The notes: generated by a model from the letters alone, not told the origin. A stretch of 64,000 nucleotides of DNA from Clostridia bacterium (GCA_017456765.1 JAFTIR010000002.1:1-64000), one strand, 5' to 3'; counted from the first letter of the stretch, positions 48,428 through 57,793 are shown. A program made the numbers and translations.

Positions 48428-49225
48428 CTGATTCTTAATTTTTGACGGTGAAAAACCGTGGAACTTTTTGAATTTCTGTGAAAAGTAATTGCTGTCATTG
48501 AAGCCGCAGGAATATGCGATTTCGGAAATCGATGTTTTACCGCTGTGGCGGAGCATATATTCTGCTTGACGCAGACGGACAATTGTAACATATTCCATAA
48601 AACCGAATCCTGTTTCTTTTTTAAACGTGCGCGAGAGATGCTCGGGACTTATGGAATATCTCTTTGCCGTTTCGGAAAGAGATATATCACCTGCAAAATT
48701 TTCCTGAATGTTTCGGATAATCTCTTCAATATAAATCGAGCCTGTGCCAGCTTCGGAGTAGTAATTGGTGTTTCTTGCAAGGAGGAAGAAGAGCATATGT
48801 GTATAACAGCGGCAAATATCGCTTGAAAAAGCGTCACCGTTTTTATATTCATCCTCAATTTTAATAAATATATCACGTATCCTGTCGGTAATATGAGGAT
48901 TTCTGTAGAGATATATTATTGACGGCATAAAGGAGGCAACAGATGCAGGAATAAACCTTCCCGAGCAGTTGATGAGGTGCCGCGAGTGTGTTTCTGTATT
49001 ATACATAGTGTTGTGAATAACACCCTCAGGTATTAGAACAACATCGCCCTCGTCAACCCTGTAGGATTTGTTGTCAATAAAGTAGTCACAGCTACCTTTT
49101 TCCATGAAATATATCTCAAACAGATTATGGTAATGCTGTGTTACATGATTGGTATTGGTAAATCCGTGATTTTCGTCATGTTGATAATAAAATTTTTTTG
49201 AGTCATCGAACTTGACATAGTCCAT
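48410..49225 (-). CDS. AraC family transcriptional regulator
   Basis: A 271-residue regulator with an N-terminal cupin domain ('HYHNLFEIYFMEKGSCDY', 'VDEGDVVLIPEGVIH') and a C-terminal pair of helix-turn-helix motifs ('ISLSETAKRYSISPEHLSR' and 'SISEIAYSCGFNDSNYFSQ'). The cupin probably binds a sugar. It is convergent with the uronate operon and is a candidate activator of it. AGGAAG precedes the ATG. It lies 20 bases after a DUF4330 gene on the same strand. Confidence 0.92.
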   Translation of the reverse strand: MDYVKFDDSKKFYYQHDENHGFTNTNHVTQHYHNLFEIYFMEKGSCDYFIDNKSYRVDEGDVVLIPEGVIHNTMYNTETHSRHLINCSGRFIPASVASFMPSIIYLYRNPHITDRIRDIFIKIEDEYKNGDAFSSDICRCYTHMLFFLLARNTNYYSEAGTGSIYIEEIIRNIQENFAGDISLSETAKRYSISPEHLSRTFKKETGFGFMEYVTIVRLRQAEYMLRHSGKTSISEIAYSCGFNDSNYFSQKFKKFHGFSPSKIKNQKRQKN

Positions 49226-49245
49226 AAAAGTTCACTTCCTATTGG

Positions 49246-49740
49246 CTATCTTTGTATATCCGAAATAATTATTTCTTCGACAGTATACTCAAAGACGGAA
49301 ACGTCATCCGTATACATATAAAGCTCTGTTCCGTGTGTTACAAAAATCGAACCGTTTATGTATCGTTTGGAATCACTTTCCTTAAGTTTGGTCTTTATTT
49401 CCAACCGAACGCCTGCATCTTTATCAGTCAAGTCATATGACAAAACCTTGTTGTGCACTTTGTATCTTTTTTCCTTTATGTTCTCTACCGATACGATTGT
49501 TCCCGCTTCATCCTTTGAGTCGGAAAAATATATCTTCTGACCGACAGTAAAATCTTTAGCATCAATGTCATCCGAATAAGCACTGACGGTTATAGTGGCG
49601 GTGGAGGATCTTTCAAAGAGTAAGAATATCTGCTTGTTGTAGATTTTGAATAATGTAGCAAGAAGAATTGAAATTACTACAACAGCAATTACAACATCAA
49701 GCGTATTCATAATACCTTTGTTAATTTTCTTTAGTTTCAT
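49246..49740 (-). CDS. DUF4330-like membrane-anchored protein
   Basis: A 164-residue protein with one N-terminal transmembrane helix ('VIAVVVISILLATLF') and an extracytoplasmic beta-rich domain containing 'FTVGQKIYFSDSKDEAGTI'. It is related to the protein upstream (49747-50229), from which it is six bases away, so the two are a divergent tandem duplicate. DUF4330 genes often accompany polymerase-like membrane proteins in Clostridia. Function unknown, presumably in surface polymer assembly. Confidence 0.65.
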   Translation of the reverse strand: MKLKKINKGIMNTLDVVIAVVVISILLATLFKIYNKQIFLLFERSSTATITVSAYSDDIDAKDFTVGQKIYFSDSKDEAGTIVSVENIKEKRYKVHNKVLSYDLTDKDAGVRLEIKTKLKESDSKRYINGSIFVTHGTELYMYTDDVSVFEYTVEEIIISDIQR

Positions 49741-49746
49741 TTTTCA

Positions 49747-50229
49747 TCATTCCTTGTCGCTTTCTATCTTGACAACAGTTGCCGAAAATGAATATGCCGG
49801 AGCAAAAAGCTCAACAGCATCACCCACAGCGAGCTTGCAATCTGATACGTAGAAGTCTTTACCAATAAGCTCAGCACTTGCTTCAACAAGCAACAGAGCC
49901 GTTTGCTTATCGGGCGATTTGTATATTGCAGAAGTGTTTGTAAGTTTATCGACAAACTCAACCGTCTCTTCGCTGTAGCTTGCGTATTTCACCTTTCCGA
50001 AAACCCGTTCAGTATCTGCGTAATATAGCGTATTGTCGGCTTTTATAAGCTTTGAGTGTTCAATGGGAACGTCCTTCACTTTAAGTGTCAGCGTTATCGT
50101 CTCTTTGGGTGAAAAATCAATTTGAGAGCTGTTTTTGAAAAAGACAGAAATAAGTATTGCAAAGACCAAAGCTGAAGCGGCTAAAAGCAGTATGTCAACA
50201 TAATTCAGACCACGATGACTGTTTTTCAT
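49747..50229 (-). CDS. DUF4330-like membrane-anchored protein
   Basis: A 160-residue protein with an N-terminal helix ('LLLAASALVFAILISVFF') and a beta-rich outer domain with 'YYADTERVFGKV' and 'LAVGDAVELFAPAYSF'. GAGGAATC precedes the ATG. It is nine bases after the polymerase-like gene. See the neighbouring DUF4330 protein for the shared layout; the two probably work as a pair. Confidence 0.68.
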   Translation of the reverse strand: MKNSHRGLNYVDILLLAASALVFAILISVFFKNSSQIDFSPKETITLTLKVKDVPIEHSKLIKADNTLYYADTERVFGKVKYASYSEETVEFVDKLTNTSAIYKSPDKQTALLLVEASAELIGKDFYVSDCKLAVGDAVELFAPAYSFSATVVKIESDKE

Positions 50230-50238
50230 GATGATTCC

Positions 50239-51990
50239 TCATTTTCTTCTGTATTCTCTGACCATTGATTGGTCAATATAATCTGCCTCGTAGCATTTTC
50301 CTGAGGTTACCGAGGCTGAGATGATAGCGGCAAACATAAATACTGAATTTATGTCACAATAAATATCAGTAAAAATACATACCGACATAAATGAAAGCTG
50401 CGCACAAAGAAGCCCTATTGACAAGAACCTTGCTGTGTTTGCTTTCATCACGTCTGAGATTATGAACCTTACAGACCTTGATGTCATGAAAATAAGAACC
50501 GCCGCAAGCAATATAAGACCCATAAAGCCAAAGGTAAGTAAAATACTCAAAAGCATATTTCCGCCGGAATATGCCGCTTCAGGACCTGCACCGAAAATTG
50601 GCTTTGCCTTGATTGCTTTAATTACAAGGTCGATTTTCATTGCCTTTTCAGCTGTCGCCGAAAGCCTGTACGCCTCGGGAACAAGGCTAAATAGTTTATA
50701 AATTCCGAATGCCACAAGGGGGGCAGGGAATATGAGAAAAATAAATCTTTTGTTATAAAAAGCAAGTATTGAAACACAGGCAAGAATACTTATCAGAATA
50801 AGAGGATACGAGGACACATACAACATACTTGCCAAAAGCAGTATGAGATAAAATACGTTTTTTATGGTACCGATTCCTTTTTCGCCGCAGACAAGCATGG
50901 CGAAATTCAGCGGAACCGCCATTGCAAGAAAAGGCGCAACAAAGGAAGCTGTTGAAAGGGAATGAATAAGGCTGTCGAAGCCGAGATTTGTAAGAAAAGC
51001 GTCTACGATAGTATCAGGTAATAGCATATTGCAAATATAAAATACAACAAGAATAAAAGTAAAGGCTCTTGTCATTCGTATGAGTACATTAAAGGTTCGT
51101 CTGAACATTGCCGTAGAGCGTATCAGATTTATATATGAGAAGCATGAAACATAAAACGCAAGGTAAAGATATAAACGGCCTGTAAAAACATTGCCGCTTG
51201 AAGAAGCGCACCTGATAATGATATAAGCCATTGAAATTAACATCAATAATGCTGAAATGCCGAAATTGATGTGCCGTTTTCCGAGAAGATACCTGTATAA
51301 AAGAGAAAGAAATGTAGTACACGCAAACGTCAACAGCAAAGCATTATTGATAATAGGGAGTACGGATATTATAAACAGCATTCCGCACTCGGGTCTGTTG
51401 ATGATAAAGAGAACGCATATCAGCGAAACGATAAACGAACATATTACGCTGACGGGATAAATTACAGTAAAGATTCCGCAGATAATTCCCAAAAAGAACG
51501 GAGTAGAATATACAGTTTCTGTTGAATGTGAAGCATTTGCAGAAATTCTTATACTTTGCTCATTGTAGGAAATGCTGAGCGAAGAAAGAATCTTGCTGTT
51601 TGATATAAGACTGTGGAAGGATTTATTTGTTGTAAAAAGAATGAGACTGATAATAAAAAGAACGATAGCACAAAATGTATCAATGTCGGATATAAATGCG
51701 CCGACAGAGGCGTTCAGCACATAGCTGATAACAAGCGAAACAATGCTAAATGACAGCAAGAATACCGCCGTAGCCTTTGTTTTTCCGGAAAGAAATTTAA
51801 TATACAGGCTTTCTAAAAGGGCAGACAAAACAGACCTTTCACTTTTTTGCGAAAAGCCGGTTCTTATTCCTTTGAAAAAGCTCTTTAAGTTATTTATGAG
51901 GCCTTCTGCCTTTGAAACGGTATTTTCTTCACTGAGATTGAGCGTTTCGGCAATCTGACCATAATTTTCGTTTGTGTGATTATCGTTCAC
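50239..51990 (-). CDS. O-antigen ligase/polymerase-like membrane protein
   Basis: A 583-residue protein with a soluble N-terminal tail of about 70 residues and then some twelve or more hydrophobic helices. The late loop 'AIKAKPIFGAGPEAAYSGG' before further helices is like the periplasmic loop of Wzy/WaaL-type proteins ('PxxGxG'). It would polymerise or attach a surface glycan. GTG at 51990 has GAGGTG six bases upstream; the GTG nine bases earlier overlaps that site. It follows trmD by 20 bases in one operon. Confidence 0.72.
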   Translation of the reverse strand: MNDNHTNENYGQIAETLNLSEENTVSKAEGLINNLKSFFKGIRTGFSQKSERSVLSALLESLYIKFLSGKTKATAVFLLSFSIVSLVISYVLNASVGAFISDIDTFCAIVLFIISLILFTTNKSFHSLISNSKILSSLSISYNEQSIRISANASHSTETVYSTPFFLGIICGIFTVIYPVSVICSFIVSLICVLFIINRPECGMLFIISVLPIINNALLLTFACTTFLSLLYRYLLGKRHINFGISALLMLISMAYIIIRCASSSGNVFTGRLYLYLAFYVSCFSYINLIRSTAMFRRTFNVLIRMTRAFTFILVVFYICNMLLPDTIVDAFLTNLGFDSLIHSLSTASFVAPFLAMAVPLNFAMLVCGEKGIGTIKNVFYLILLLASMLYVSSYPLILISILACVSILAFYNKRFIFLIFPAPLVAFGIYKLFSLVPEAYRLSATAEKAMKIDLVIKAIKAKPIFGAGPEAAYSGGNMLLSILLTFGFMGLILLAAVLIFMTSRSVRFIISDVMKANTARFLSIGLLCAQLSFMSVCIFTDIYCDINSVFMFAAIISASVTSGKCYEADYIDQSMVREYRRK

Positions 51991-52010
51991 TTTACACACC
52001 TCTTGAAAGT

Positions 52011-52742
52011 TTATTCATTGTTTATTTCTTCAAGATAAAGTATATCTTCCTTCGTTAATTTAGCCTTTGCGAGTAAATCGGGACGGTATATAAGGGTTTC
52101 CTTTAAAGCTGCGCGTCGTCTCCATTTTCTAATGTCTTCATGATTTCCGCCGAGAAGAACATCAGGCACAGTAAGACCATTATAATCGTAAGGCTTTGTA
52201 TATTGCGGATACTCAAGAAGTCCCGAGGCAATGCTTTCATCCTCATAACAAACGGAGTCGGGAAGAACACCGGGAATAAGTCTTGATACAGCGTCGATGA
52301 TTGTCAGAGCCGGAAGCTCGCCACCGGTTAGCACAAAATCTCCGACCGAAATCTGTTCGTCTATTATCAGCTGCTCTATTCTTTCATCAATACCCTCATA
52401 ATGACCGCACAAAAAAACAAGGCTGTCATATTTTGAAAGCTCAATAGCCTTTTGGTGGTTGAACACCTGACCCTTGGGAGACAGATAAATCACTCTTTTA
52501 TTTTCGGGAAGATCTCCTTTAAAGGAGTTAAAGCAATCAACAACAGGCTGAACAGACATAAGCATGCCCATGCCGCCGCCATATGGGGTATCATCAACTT
52601 TTCTGTGCTTGTCCTTGGAGAAATCGCGTATATTGTGTATATTAACATCAATAATTCCTGATTTCTGAGCCTTTCCCAGTATGCTTGCATCTGTTACAGA
52701 CTTAATCATATCGGGGAAAAGGGTTAAAACATCGAATCTCAT
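52011..52742 (-). CDS. trmD: tRNA (guanine37-N1)-methyltransferase
   Basis: A 243-residue SPOUT methyltransferase with 'MRFDVLTLFPDM', 'DDTPYGGGMGM', 'LCGHYEGIDERI', 'SVGDFVLTGGELPA' and the knot 'LLGGNHEDIRKWR'. It makes m1G37, which prevents frameshifting. Its ATG shares a base with the rimM stop (TGATG). Confidence 0.98.
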   Translation of the reverse strand: MRFDVLTLFPDMIKSVTDASILGKAQKSGIIDVNIHNIRDFSKDKHRKVDDTPYGGGMGMLMSVQPVVDCFNSFKGDLPENKRVIYLSPKGQVFNHQKAIELSKYDSLVFLCGHYEGIDERIEQLIIDEQISVGDFVLTGGELPALTIIDAVSRLIPGVLPDSVCYEDESIASGLLEYPQYTKPYDYNGLTVPDVLLGGNHEDIRKWRRRAALKETLIYRPDLLAKAKLTKEDILYLEEINNE

Positions 52743-53263
52743 CAGCGTATTTCCTCCGCCTCGTCAAAGATGCCGGGAATGGGTTTAATCAATACGTGGC
52801 TGTCAATATTTGTTTCAACTATAACACCCTCAACTGCAGGAAGCATATATTCGGTACTGCCATCGGATATAACATATATGTCGGATGCGCCAAAATTGAC
52901 TATGTCCTTGATTTTTCCGTATACCTTGCCTGTTTCGCTGTCAATTACATCAAGACCGATAAGGTCTGCAATAAAGTTTTTTCCGTCACTGAGTTCGATT
53001 TCGTCTCTGGATATATAAAGCAGTCTGTTTCTCATGGAATCTGCAGCCTCAGCCGAGTCAACGCCCTTTAGCTTTATATAAAGAAAACCCTTGTACTCTT
53101 TTACAGAAACAACATCAAAGCTCTCCTTTCCGGCTTTATCGGTATACATCACCTTTGCGCCGAAAACCGAAGAAGGGGAGTCGCAGTAGCAATCAACCTT
53201 AAGCTCTCCGCCAATTCCTCTTTTATTTATAATTTTTCCACATTCAAGATATTCGTGCTTCAT
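52742..53263 (-). CDS. rimM: Ribosome maturation factor RimM
   Basis: A 173-residue RimM with an N-terminal barrel ('GKIINKRGIGGELKVDCYCD') and a PRC-barrel domain ('LIGLDVIDSETGKVYGKIKD', 'EYMLPAV'). It assists 30S head assembly. ATG 53263 has GGAG and overlaps the FkbM stop as ATGA; a longer frame to 53314 enters that gene. The usual upstream rpsP and KH-protein genes are missing here. Confidence 0.94.
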   Translation of the reverse strand: MKHEYLECGKIINKRGIGGELKVDCYCDSPSSVFGAKVMYTDKAGKESFDVVSVKEYKGFLYIKLKGVDSAEAADSMRNRLLYISRDEIELSDGKNFIADLIGLDVIDSETGKVYGKIKDIVNFGASDIYVISDGSTEYMLPAVEGVIVETNIDSHVLIKPIPGIFDEAEEIR

Positions 53264-54360
53264 TTTGTTTCTCCATGTCTTTGTATTGGTTTTGCATATA
53301 TGTTGGTGTCCCATGCAGGAAAATATCTGAAATGACGAACATAAAGCTCACACTCTCCGTAAAGCTCAAATAAAAGCATGGGAATGTCGAAAAAGTCCTC
53401 GTTTCTGTGATAAATTGCACAGGAAACGGCAGGGGAGTAGTTCTTTATTGTTTCTTTAAGTCCTAAAAGTACATTTCTGTCAGAGCCCTCGGCATCAATA
53501 TTTATAAAATCCGCCTTTTCATCAATGTATTTATCGGCAGCATCAGCCTGTATTTCTATGCTCTTTACGTTCTTATGGCTCGTTGTGCCAGCACTGTTTC
53601 TGCCCGACCTTGAATAAAAAGTCAGGGTTTCCTTTTTGTCCCAAGCCGCAACATTGTGAAAATGTGCCGTAGAAATTCCCGATTCTTCTGCAAATTTTAC
53701 CAGCTTTGAATAGTTTTTAATATCTGGCTCAAAGGCAGTAATTCTTGACACATTTTTCGCAAAACCTAAGTATTCTCTTATCGTATCGCCGGTGTAAGCA
53801 CCTATGTCAACGTAGTGCGAGTCTTTGCCCGGCTTTATAATGGATTCATAAGCCTCACTGACGGATGTTTCGGCGTCCAAAAGATACTTAATGTTACCAG
53901 TCAGCTTGCCGAGAATCAAATTTACATAGTTTTTCTTTGACAGTTCATCGGAAAGGCGTTCATAGACAAACCTGAACTTTTCAAAATTTTCCCTTACAAA
54001 ATCCGAATCGAAAAGTCCCTCACCGAAAACAGGAACGTCGGGGCAGTACAGCTCGCTCTCACCTGCAATCTTCAAAACGTTATCAATTACTTCTTCTCTG
54101 CTTGAAGCAAAGGACATAAGTACAATAAAATCACCGAAGTTGCGCTTTGCAGTAGTGTAGTCTGTTACTTCAAATCCGTGGAAAATTTTGTTTTTTGAAA
54201 ATCCGTCACTCGCAAAAACACCGGAAATTTCAATGCCCTTGCTGACACATGCGGCAATTACTTTATCTGCGCCGTCACCCATGCCGTAAAGGAGAATGGG
54301 CTTTGCGGAATTCTTTAAGAATGTCCACAAATCGCAAACATTCAGAATGTTTTCAATCAT
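53260..54360 (-). CDS. FkbM family methyltransferase
   Basis: A 366-residue protein. The first 130 residues resemble the nucleotide-binding domain often found ahead of FkbM units ('PILLYGMGDGADKVI'), followed by the FkbM methyltransferase domain with 'YVDIGAYTGDTIREY', 'ITAFEPDIKNY', 'FINIDAEGSDRNVL'. Such enzymes O-methylate sugars of surface glycans. The ATG at 54360 lies eight bases after AGGTG; the TTG six bases earlier is less well placed. It is first in an operon with rimM and trmD. Confidence 0.87.
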   Translation of the reverse strand: MIENILNVCDLWTFLKNSAKPILLYGMGDGADKVIAACVSKGIEISGVFASDGFSKNKIFHGFEVTDYTTAKRNFGDFIVLMSFASSREEVIDNVLKIAGESELYCPDVPVFGEGLFDSDFVRENFEKFRFVYERLSDELSKKNYVNLILGKLTGNIKYLLDAETSVSEAYESIIKPGKDSHYVDIGAYTGDTIREYLGFAKNVSRITAFEPDIKNYSKLVKFAEESGISTAHFHNVAAWDKKETLTFYSRSGRNSAGTTSHKNVKSIEIQADAADKYIDEKADFINIDAEGSDRNVLLGLKETIKNYSPAVSCAIYHRNEDFFDIPMLLFELYGECELYVRHFRYFPAWDTNIYAKPIQRHGETK

Positions 54361-54387
54361 ATTCAATCACCTATACTATTTCATATT

Positions 54388-54416
54388 ATTTTATCACATT
54401 TTTTTTGTGTTGTAAA
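54388..54416 (-). promoter_or_regulatory. Promoter of the fkbM-rimM-trmD operon
   Basis: TTTACA (54416-54411) and TAAAAT (54393-54388) 17 bases apart on the minus strand, nearly the same hexamers as the rpsO promoter, which suits an operon carrying translation genes. Confidence 0.78.
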
Positions 54417-54473
54417 GAGGATAATTGATGTATGTATACATAAAAACAGGAAACAATTAACATTGGTGATGTT

Positions 54474-54845
54474 ATGTATAATTTTTTTGATATTTTATTG
54501 TTCTTACCCTTTTGTGCTTTGCCTGCAATTACCGTCATTAAAAAAGAAAATCTAAAATTCTTTATATTCATTTTTCTCTTTACTCTTGCTGTTTCGGCTG
54601 TCAGAAGAGTGACAAATTCTCCGACAGCCGTAGTCGTTATTTGCTTTGCTGTCCTGTTTTTTACTATTTTACGAAAAGCCTGTAAAAAAAGCAAATATAG
54701 TCATTACATTGTAATTTCAAGGGATGAAACAAACGGTTTTCTGACAGTATCGGACGGCAAGAACTGTAAAACAGTAAAAGTTGAAAACTGCAAATCATAC
54801 GAGGTGGGGAAAATATACAGAATTTATGATTTTTTTGGCTCATAA
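54474..54845 (+). CDS. Small membrane protein of unknown function
   Basis: A 123-residue protein with about three hydrophobic helices in the first 70 residues, a basic 'RKACKKSKY' turn, and a soluble C-terminal domain that reads like a short beta-barrel ('VISRDETNGFLTVSDGKNC'). GGTGATG precedes the ATG. No family recognised. It is divergent from fkbM, and the next gene has its own promoter overlapping its end. Confidence 0.6.
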   Translation: MYNFFDILLFLPFCALPAITVIKKENLKFFIFIFLFTLAVSAVRRVTNSPTAVVVICFAVLFFTILRKACKKSKYSHYIVISRDETNGFLTVSDGKNCKTVKVENCKSYEVGKIYRIYDFFGS

Positions 54846-54848
54846 CGT

Positions 54849-54877
54849 TTGACATTTCGAGATAATTGTGTTATAAT
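54849..54877 (+). promoter_or_regulatory. Promoter of the glycosyltransferase gene
   Basis: Consensus TTGACA (54849-54854) and TATAAT (54872-54877) with a 17-base spacer, 28 bases before the gene. Confidence 0.9.
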
Positions 54878-54904
54878 TCTTGAGTTAGTAATGAGGTGAT
54901 GACA

Positions 54905-56017
54905 GTGAAGGTTCTTGTTTTGTCATGTAACACAGGTCAGGGACACAATTCGGCCGCAAATGCAATTCGTGAAAAGTTTCTTTCTCTTGGTCATGAATGT
55001 GACTTAAAGGATGCACTCAGGTATAATTCAAAGATGTTTTCCAAGGGCATTTCCGAATCATACAATAAGATTGTACTTCACGCTCCAAAGGCATTTGGCG
55101 CAGGGTATAACCTGAGCAAGGCTCAGACATATAAAAAGGGCAGAGTAAAGTCTCCCGTTTATGCCGTTAACATGACGTATTCCAAAAATCTTTTTAAGGA
55201 TATAGTTGCGGAGAATTATGATGCGGTTGTCTGCACGCATATTTTTCCTGCCCAGGCGCTTACTCATGCAAAGCATAAGCACGGACTTGATGTTCCCATT
55301 TATTTTGTTGCAACCGATTACGGATATTATCCTTTTTGTGATGAGCTTGATATTGACAAGTTTTTCATTGCATCCGAAAAGGTAGTTCCTGAGTATATTT
55401 CAAGAAAAATTCCAAAACACAGAATTACTGCAACAGGTATTCCCGTAGCAGACCGTTTTCTCACCGACATACCTAAAGATGCCGCAAGAGCCGAGCTTGG
55501 TCTCTCTCCGGACAGATTCTTGTGCCTCATAATGTCAGGAAGCATGGGCTTTGGTAATATTTATTCACTCATCGACAGAATGCTTGAATGTCCGTGTCAG
55601 GATTTTGACATTCTTGTGCTTGCAGGAAACAATCACAAGCTAAAGGATGGCATAAACGAAAATTACGCATCCCACAGCAATATAGGTGCTATCGGTTTTA
55701 CTGACAAGGTTCATTTGTATATGAAAGCATGCGACCTTGTTATAACAAAGCCCGGAGGTCTTTCCTCGACGGAGGCAATGGTCAGCAACGTACCTATGAT
55801 TCTGACAAAGCCAATACCCGGTTGTGAGACGGATAACTACAATCTTCTGACTGGTATTGGTGCCGCCCTCAAGGGAAAAACACTGGACGAGGCTGTTTTC
55901 TCTTTTGAAAGCGTACTTATGAATAAAGATGTCAGAAATGAAGTTGTTTATTGTCAGAAGGAACACATAAACGGTCATGCGGCTCAGACAATCTGTGAGC
56001 TCATTATAAACAAGTAA
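54905..56017 (+). CDS. Processive diacylglycerol beta-glycosyltransferase-like enzyme
   Basis: A 370-residue GT28-type enzyme of the MGDG synthase/UgtP group: 'LSCNTGQGHNSAANAIREK' at the start (membrane acceptor site), 'VATDYGYYPF', 'ATGIPVADRF', and the UDP-sugar motif 'VITKPGGLSSTEAM'. It transfers glucose or galactose from UDP-sugar to diacylglycerol, making membrane glycolipids and lipoteichoic acid anchors. GTG at 54905 is chosen because GAGGTG is six bases upstream and it gives the family's usual first residues. Confidence 0.88.
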   Translation: MKVLVLSCNTGQGHNSAANAIREKFLSLGHECDLKDALRYNSKMFSKGISESYNKIVLHAPKAFGAGYNLSKAQTYKKGRVKSPVYAVNMTYSKNLFKDIVAENYDAVVCTHIFPAQALTHAKHKHGLDVPIYFVATDYGYYPFCDELDIDKFFIASEKVVPEYISRKIPKHRITATGIPVADRFLTDIPKDAARAELGLSPDRFLCLIMSGSMGFGNIYSLIDRMLECPCQDFDILVLAGNNHKLKDGINENYASHSNIGAIGFTDKVHLYMKACDLVITKPGGLSSTEAMVSNVPMILTKPIPGCETDNYNLLTGIGAALKGKTLDEAVFSFESVLMNKDVRNEVVYCQKEHINGHAAQTICELIINK

Positions 56018-56042
56018 ATTATTATCGAAAGGATACATAACA

Positions 56043-56789
56043 ATGAATAACAGAATTTTAGCAAAAGTTGGCGGAGTTGCCATCATGGAAAGCGAAGTTG
56101 AAGCAATGGTAGTAACTCTTCGTCAGAGAGGTCAGAATTATGACCATCCACAGGGAAGAGCCGCAATTCTTGAACAGCTTATCGCAAACAAACTCCTTCT
56201 CATTGAAGCACAGAAGAACCTTTATGAGCACAACGCCGCATTCAAGGCACAGCTCGAAAAGGTTAAGGAAGATATGCTTATCAACTTTGCTGCTTCCAAG
56301 GTGCTTGATGAAGTAAAGCCTGCTACCGACGAAGAAATCAGAAAGTATTATGATGACAACATTGATAAGTTCCAGAAGGGCGAGTCTGTAAATGCTTCTC
56401 ACATCTTAGTTGACAGTGAGGATAAGGCAAATGAACTTCTCTCTAAGATAAATGCAGGTGAAATCTCCTTTGAGGATGCAGCAAGAGAAAACAGTACATG
56501 CCCCTCTAAGGAAAACGGCGGCAACCTTGGCGAATTTACACGCGGTCAGATGGTTCCCGAATTTGATGAAGCAGTTTTCTCAATGGAAGTTGGCGCAGTT
56601 TCTACACCCGTTAAGACACAGTTCGGCTATCACCTTATAAAGCTCGTTTCCAAGAGCGAGGCTTCAACCTATGATTTTGATGAAATCAAGGGTCAGCTTA
56701 CAGAAATGGTAAATCAGGAAAAGAGGCAGGCTGCTTTCCAGAGCAAAATTAACCAGCTTAAAATCGTTTATCCCGTTGACAAGTTCTAA
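56043..56789 (+). CDS. Parvulin-type peptidyl-prolyl isomerase
   Basis: A 248-residue PpiC/PrsA-like protein with a SurA-like helical N-terminal domain (1-110) and a parvulin domain ('NASHILVDSEDKANELL', 'ENGGNLGEFTRGQMVPEF', 'QFGYHLIKL'). Unlike PrsA it has no signal peptide or lipobox, so it is a cytoplasmic foldase. GAAAGGAT precedes the ATG. It lies between the glycosyltransferase and ddh in the same direction. Confidence 0.93.
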   Translation: MNNRILAKVGGVAIMESEVEAMVVTLRQRGQNYDHPQGRAAILEQLIANKLLLIEAQKNLYEHNAAFKAQLEKVKEDMLINFAASKVLDEVKPATDEEIRKYYDDNIDKFQKGESVNASHILVDSEDKANELLSKINAGEISFEDAARENSTCPSKENGGNLGEFTRGQMVPEFDEAVFSMEVGAVSTPVKTQFGYHLIKLVSKSEASTYDFDEIKGQLTEMVNQEKRQAAFQSKINQLKIVYPVDKF

Positions 56790-56806
56790 TTTTAGGAGGC
56801 ATCTAT

Positions 56807-57793
56807 ATGAGCATAAGAATAGGCATTTACGGCTACGGAAACCTTGGCAGGGGAGTTGAATCTGCCATTAAGCAGAACCCGGATATGGAGCTAGTAGCGG
56901 TGTTCACACGCAGAAACCCCGCAGAAGTTAAAATCAACACAGCCACAGCCTTAGTTTGCCATACAGATGACGCCAAAAACATGACTGATAAAATTGATGT
57001 AATGATTCTCTGCGGCGGCAGTGCGACGGATTTGCCCACACAAACGCCTCTCATTGCATCAATGTTCAACTGCATTGACTCCTTTGACACCCACGCAAAA
57101 ATCCCCGAACACTTTTCAAATGTTGATGCGACGGCAAAAAAATCGGGTAAGGTTGCAATCATTTCCTGCGGCTGGGACCCCGGTATGTTCTCTCTTAACA
57201 GACTCTATGCTTCGGCAATTCTTCCCGACGGTGAAGATTACACCTTTTGGGGTAAGGGTGTAAGTCAGGGACATTCCGACGCTATAAGACGCATCGAAGG
57301 CGTACTTGATGCAAGACAGTACACAATTCCCGTTCCCAAGGCTCTTGATGCTGTAAGAAGCGGAAGTGCACCCTCACTTACCACTCGTCAGAAGCATACA
57401 AGAGAGTGCTTTGTTGTTGCAGAGGAAGGTGCGGATAAGGCAAGAATTGAAAAAGAAATAGTAACAATGCCCAATTACTTTGCTGATTACGATACAACTG
57501 TTCACTTTATTTCAAAGGATGAGCTTGATAGAGACCATAAAAATCTTCCTCATGGCGGCTTTGTAATAAGAAGCGGCAGTACAGGGGAGAACGGCAAAAA
57601 CAAGCACATCATCGAGTACAGCTTAAAGCTCGACTCAAACCCGGAGTTCACTTCTTCTGTCCTTGTCTGCTACGCGAGAGCGGCATACAAGATGAATGCT
57701 GAAGGACAAAGCGGTTGTAAAACAGTCTTTGATGTTGCACCCTCGTACCTTACCACTAAGTCGGGTGAAGAAATCAGAAAGGCAATGCTTTAA
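56807..57793 (+). CDS. ddh: meso-Diaminopimelate dehydrogenase
   Basis: A 328-residue Ddh with the NADP-binding start 'IGIYGYGNLGRGVE', 'CGGSATDLPTQTP' and 'ISCGWDPGMFSLNR', and 'WGKGVSQGHSDAIRRIEGV'. It converts tetrahydrodipicolinate, ammonia and NADPH directly into meso-diaminopimelate, bypassing the acyl pathway and DapF. Its presence makes the altered epimerase domain fused to CarB potentially dispensable. AGGAGG precedes the ATG; the stop overlaps the next gene by one base. Confidence 0.96.
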   Translation: MSIRIGIYGYGNLGRGVESAIKQNPDMELVAVFTRRNPAEVKINTATALVCHTDDAKNMTDKIDVMILCGGSATDLPTQTPLIASMFNCIDSFDTHAKIPEHFSNVDATAKKSGKVAIISCGWDPGMFSLNRLYASAILPDGEDYTFWGKGVSQGHSDAIRRIEGVLDARQYTIPVPKALDAVRSGSAPSLTTRQKHTRECFVVAEEGADKARIEKEIVTMPNYFADYDTTVHFISKDELDRDHKNLPHGGFVIRSGSTGENGKNKHIIEYSLKLDSNPEFTSSVLVCYARAAYKMNAEGQSGCKTVFDVAPSYLTTKSGEEIRKAML

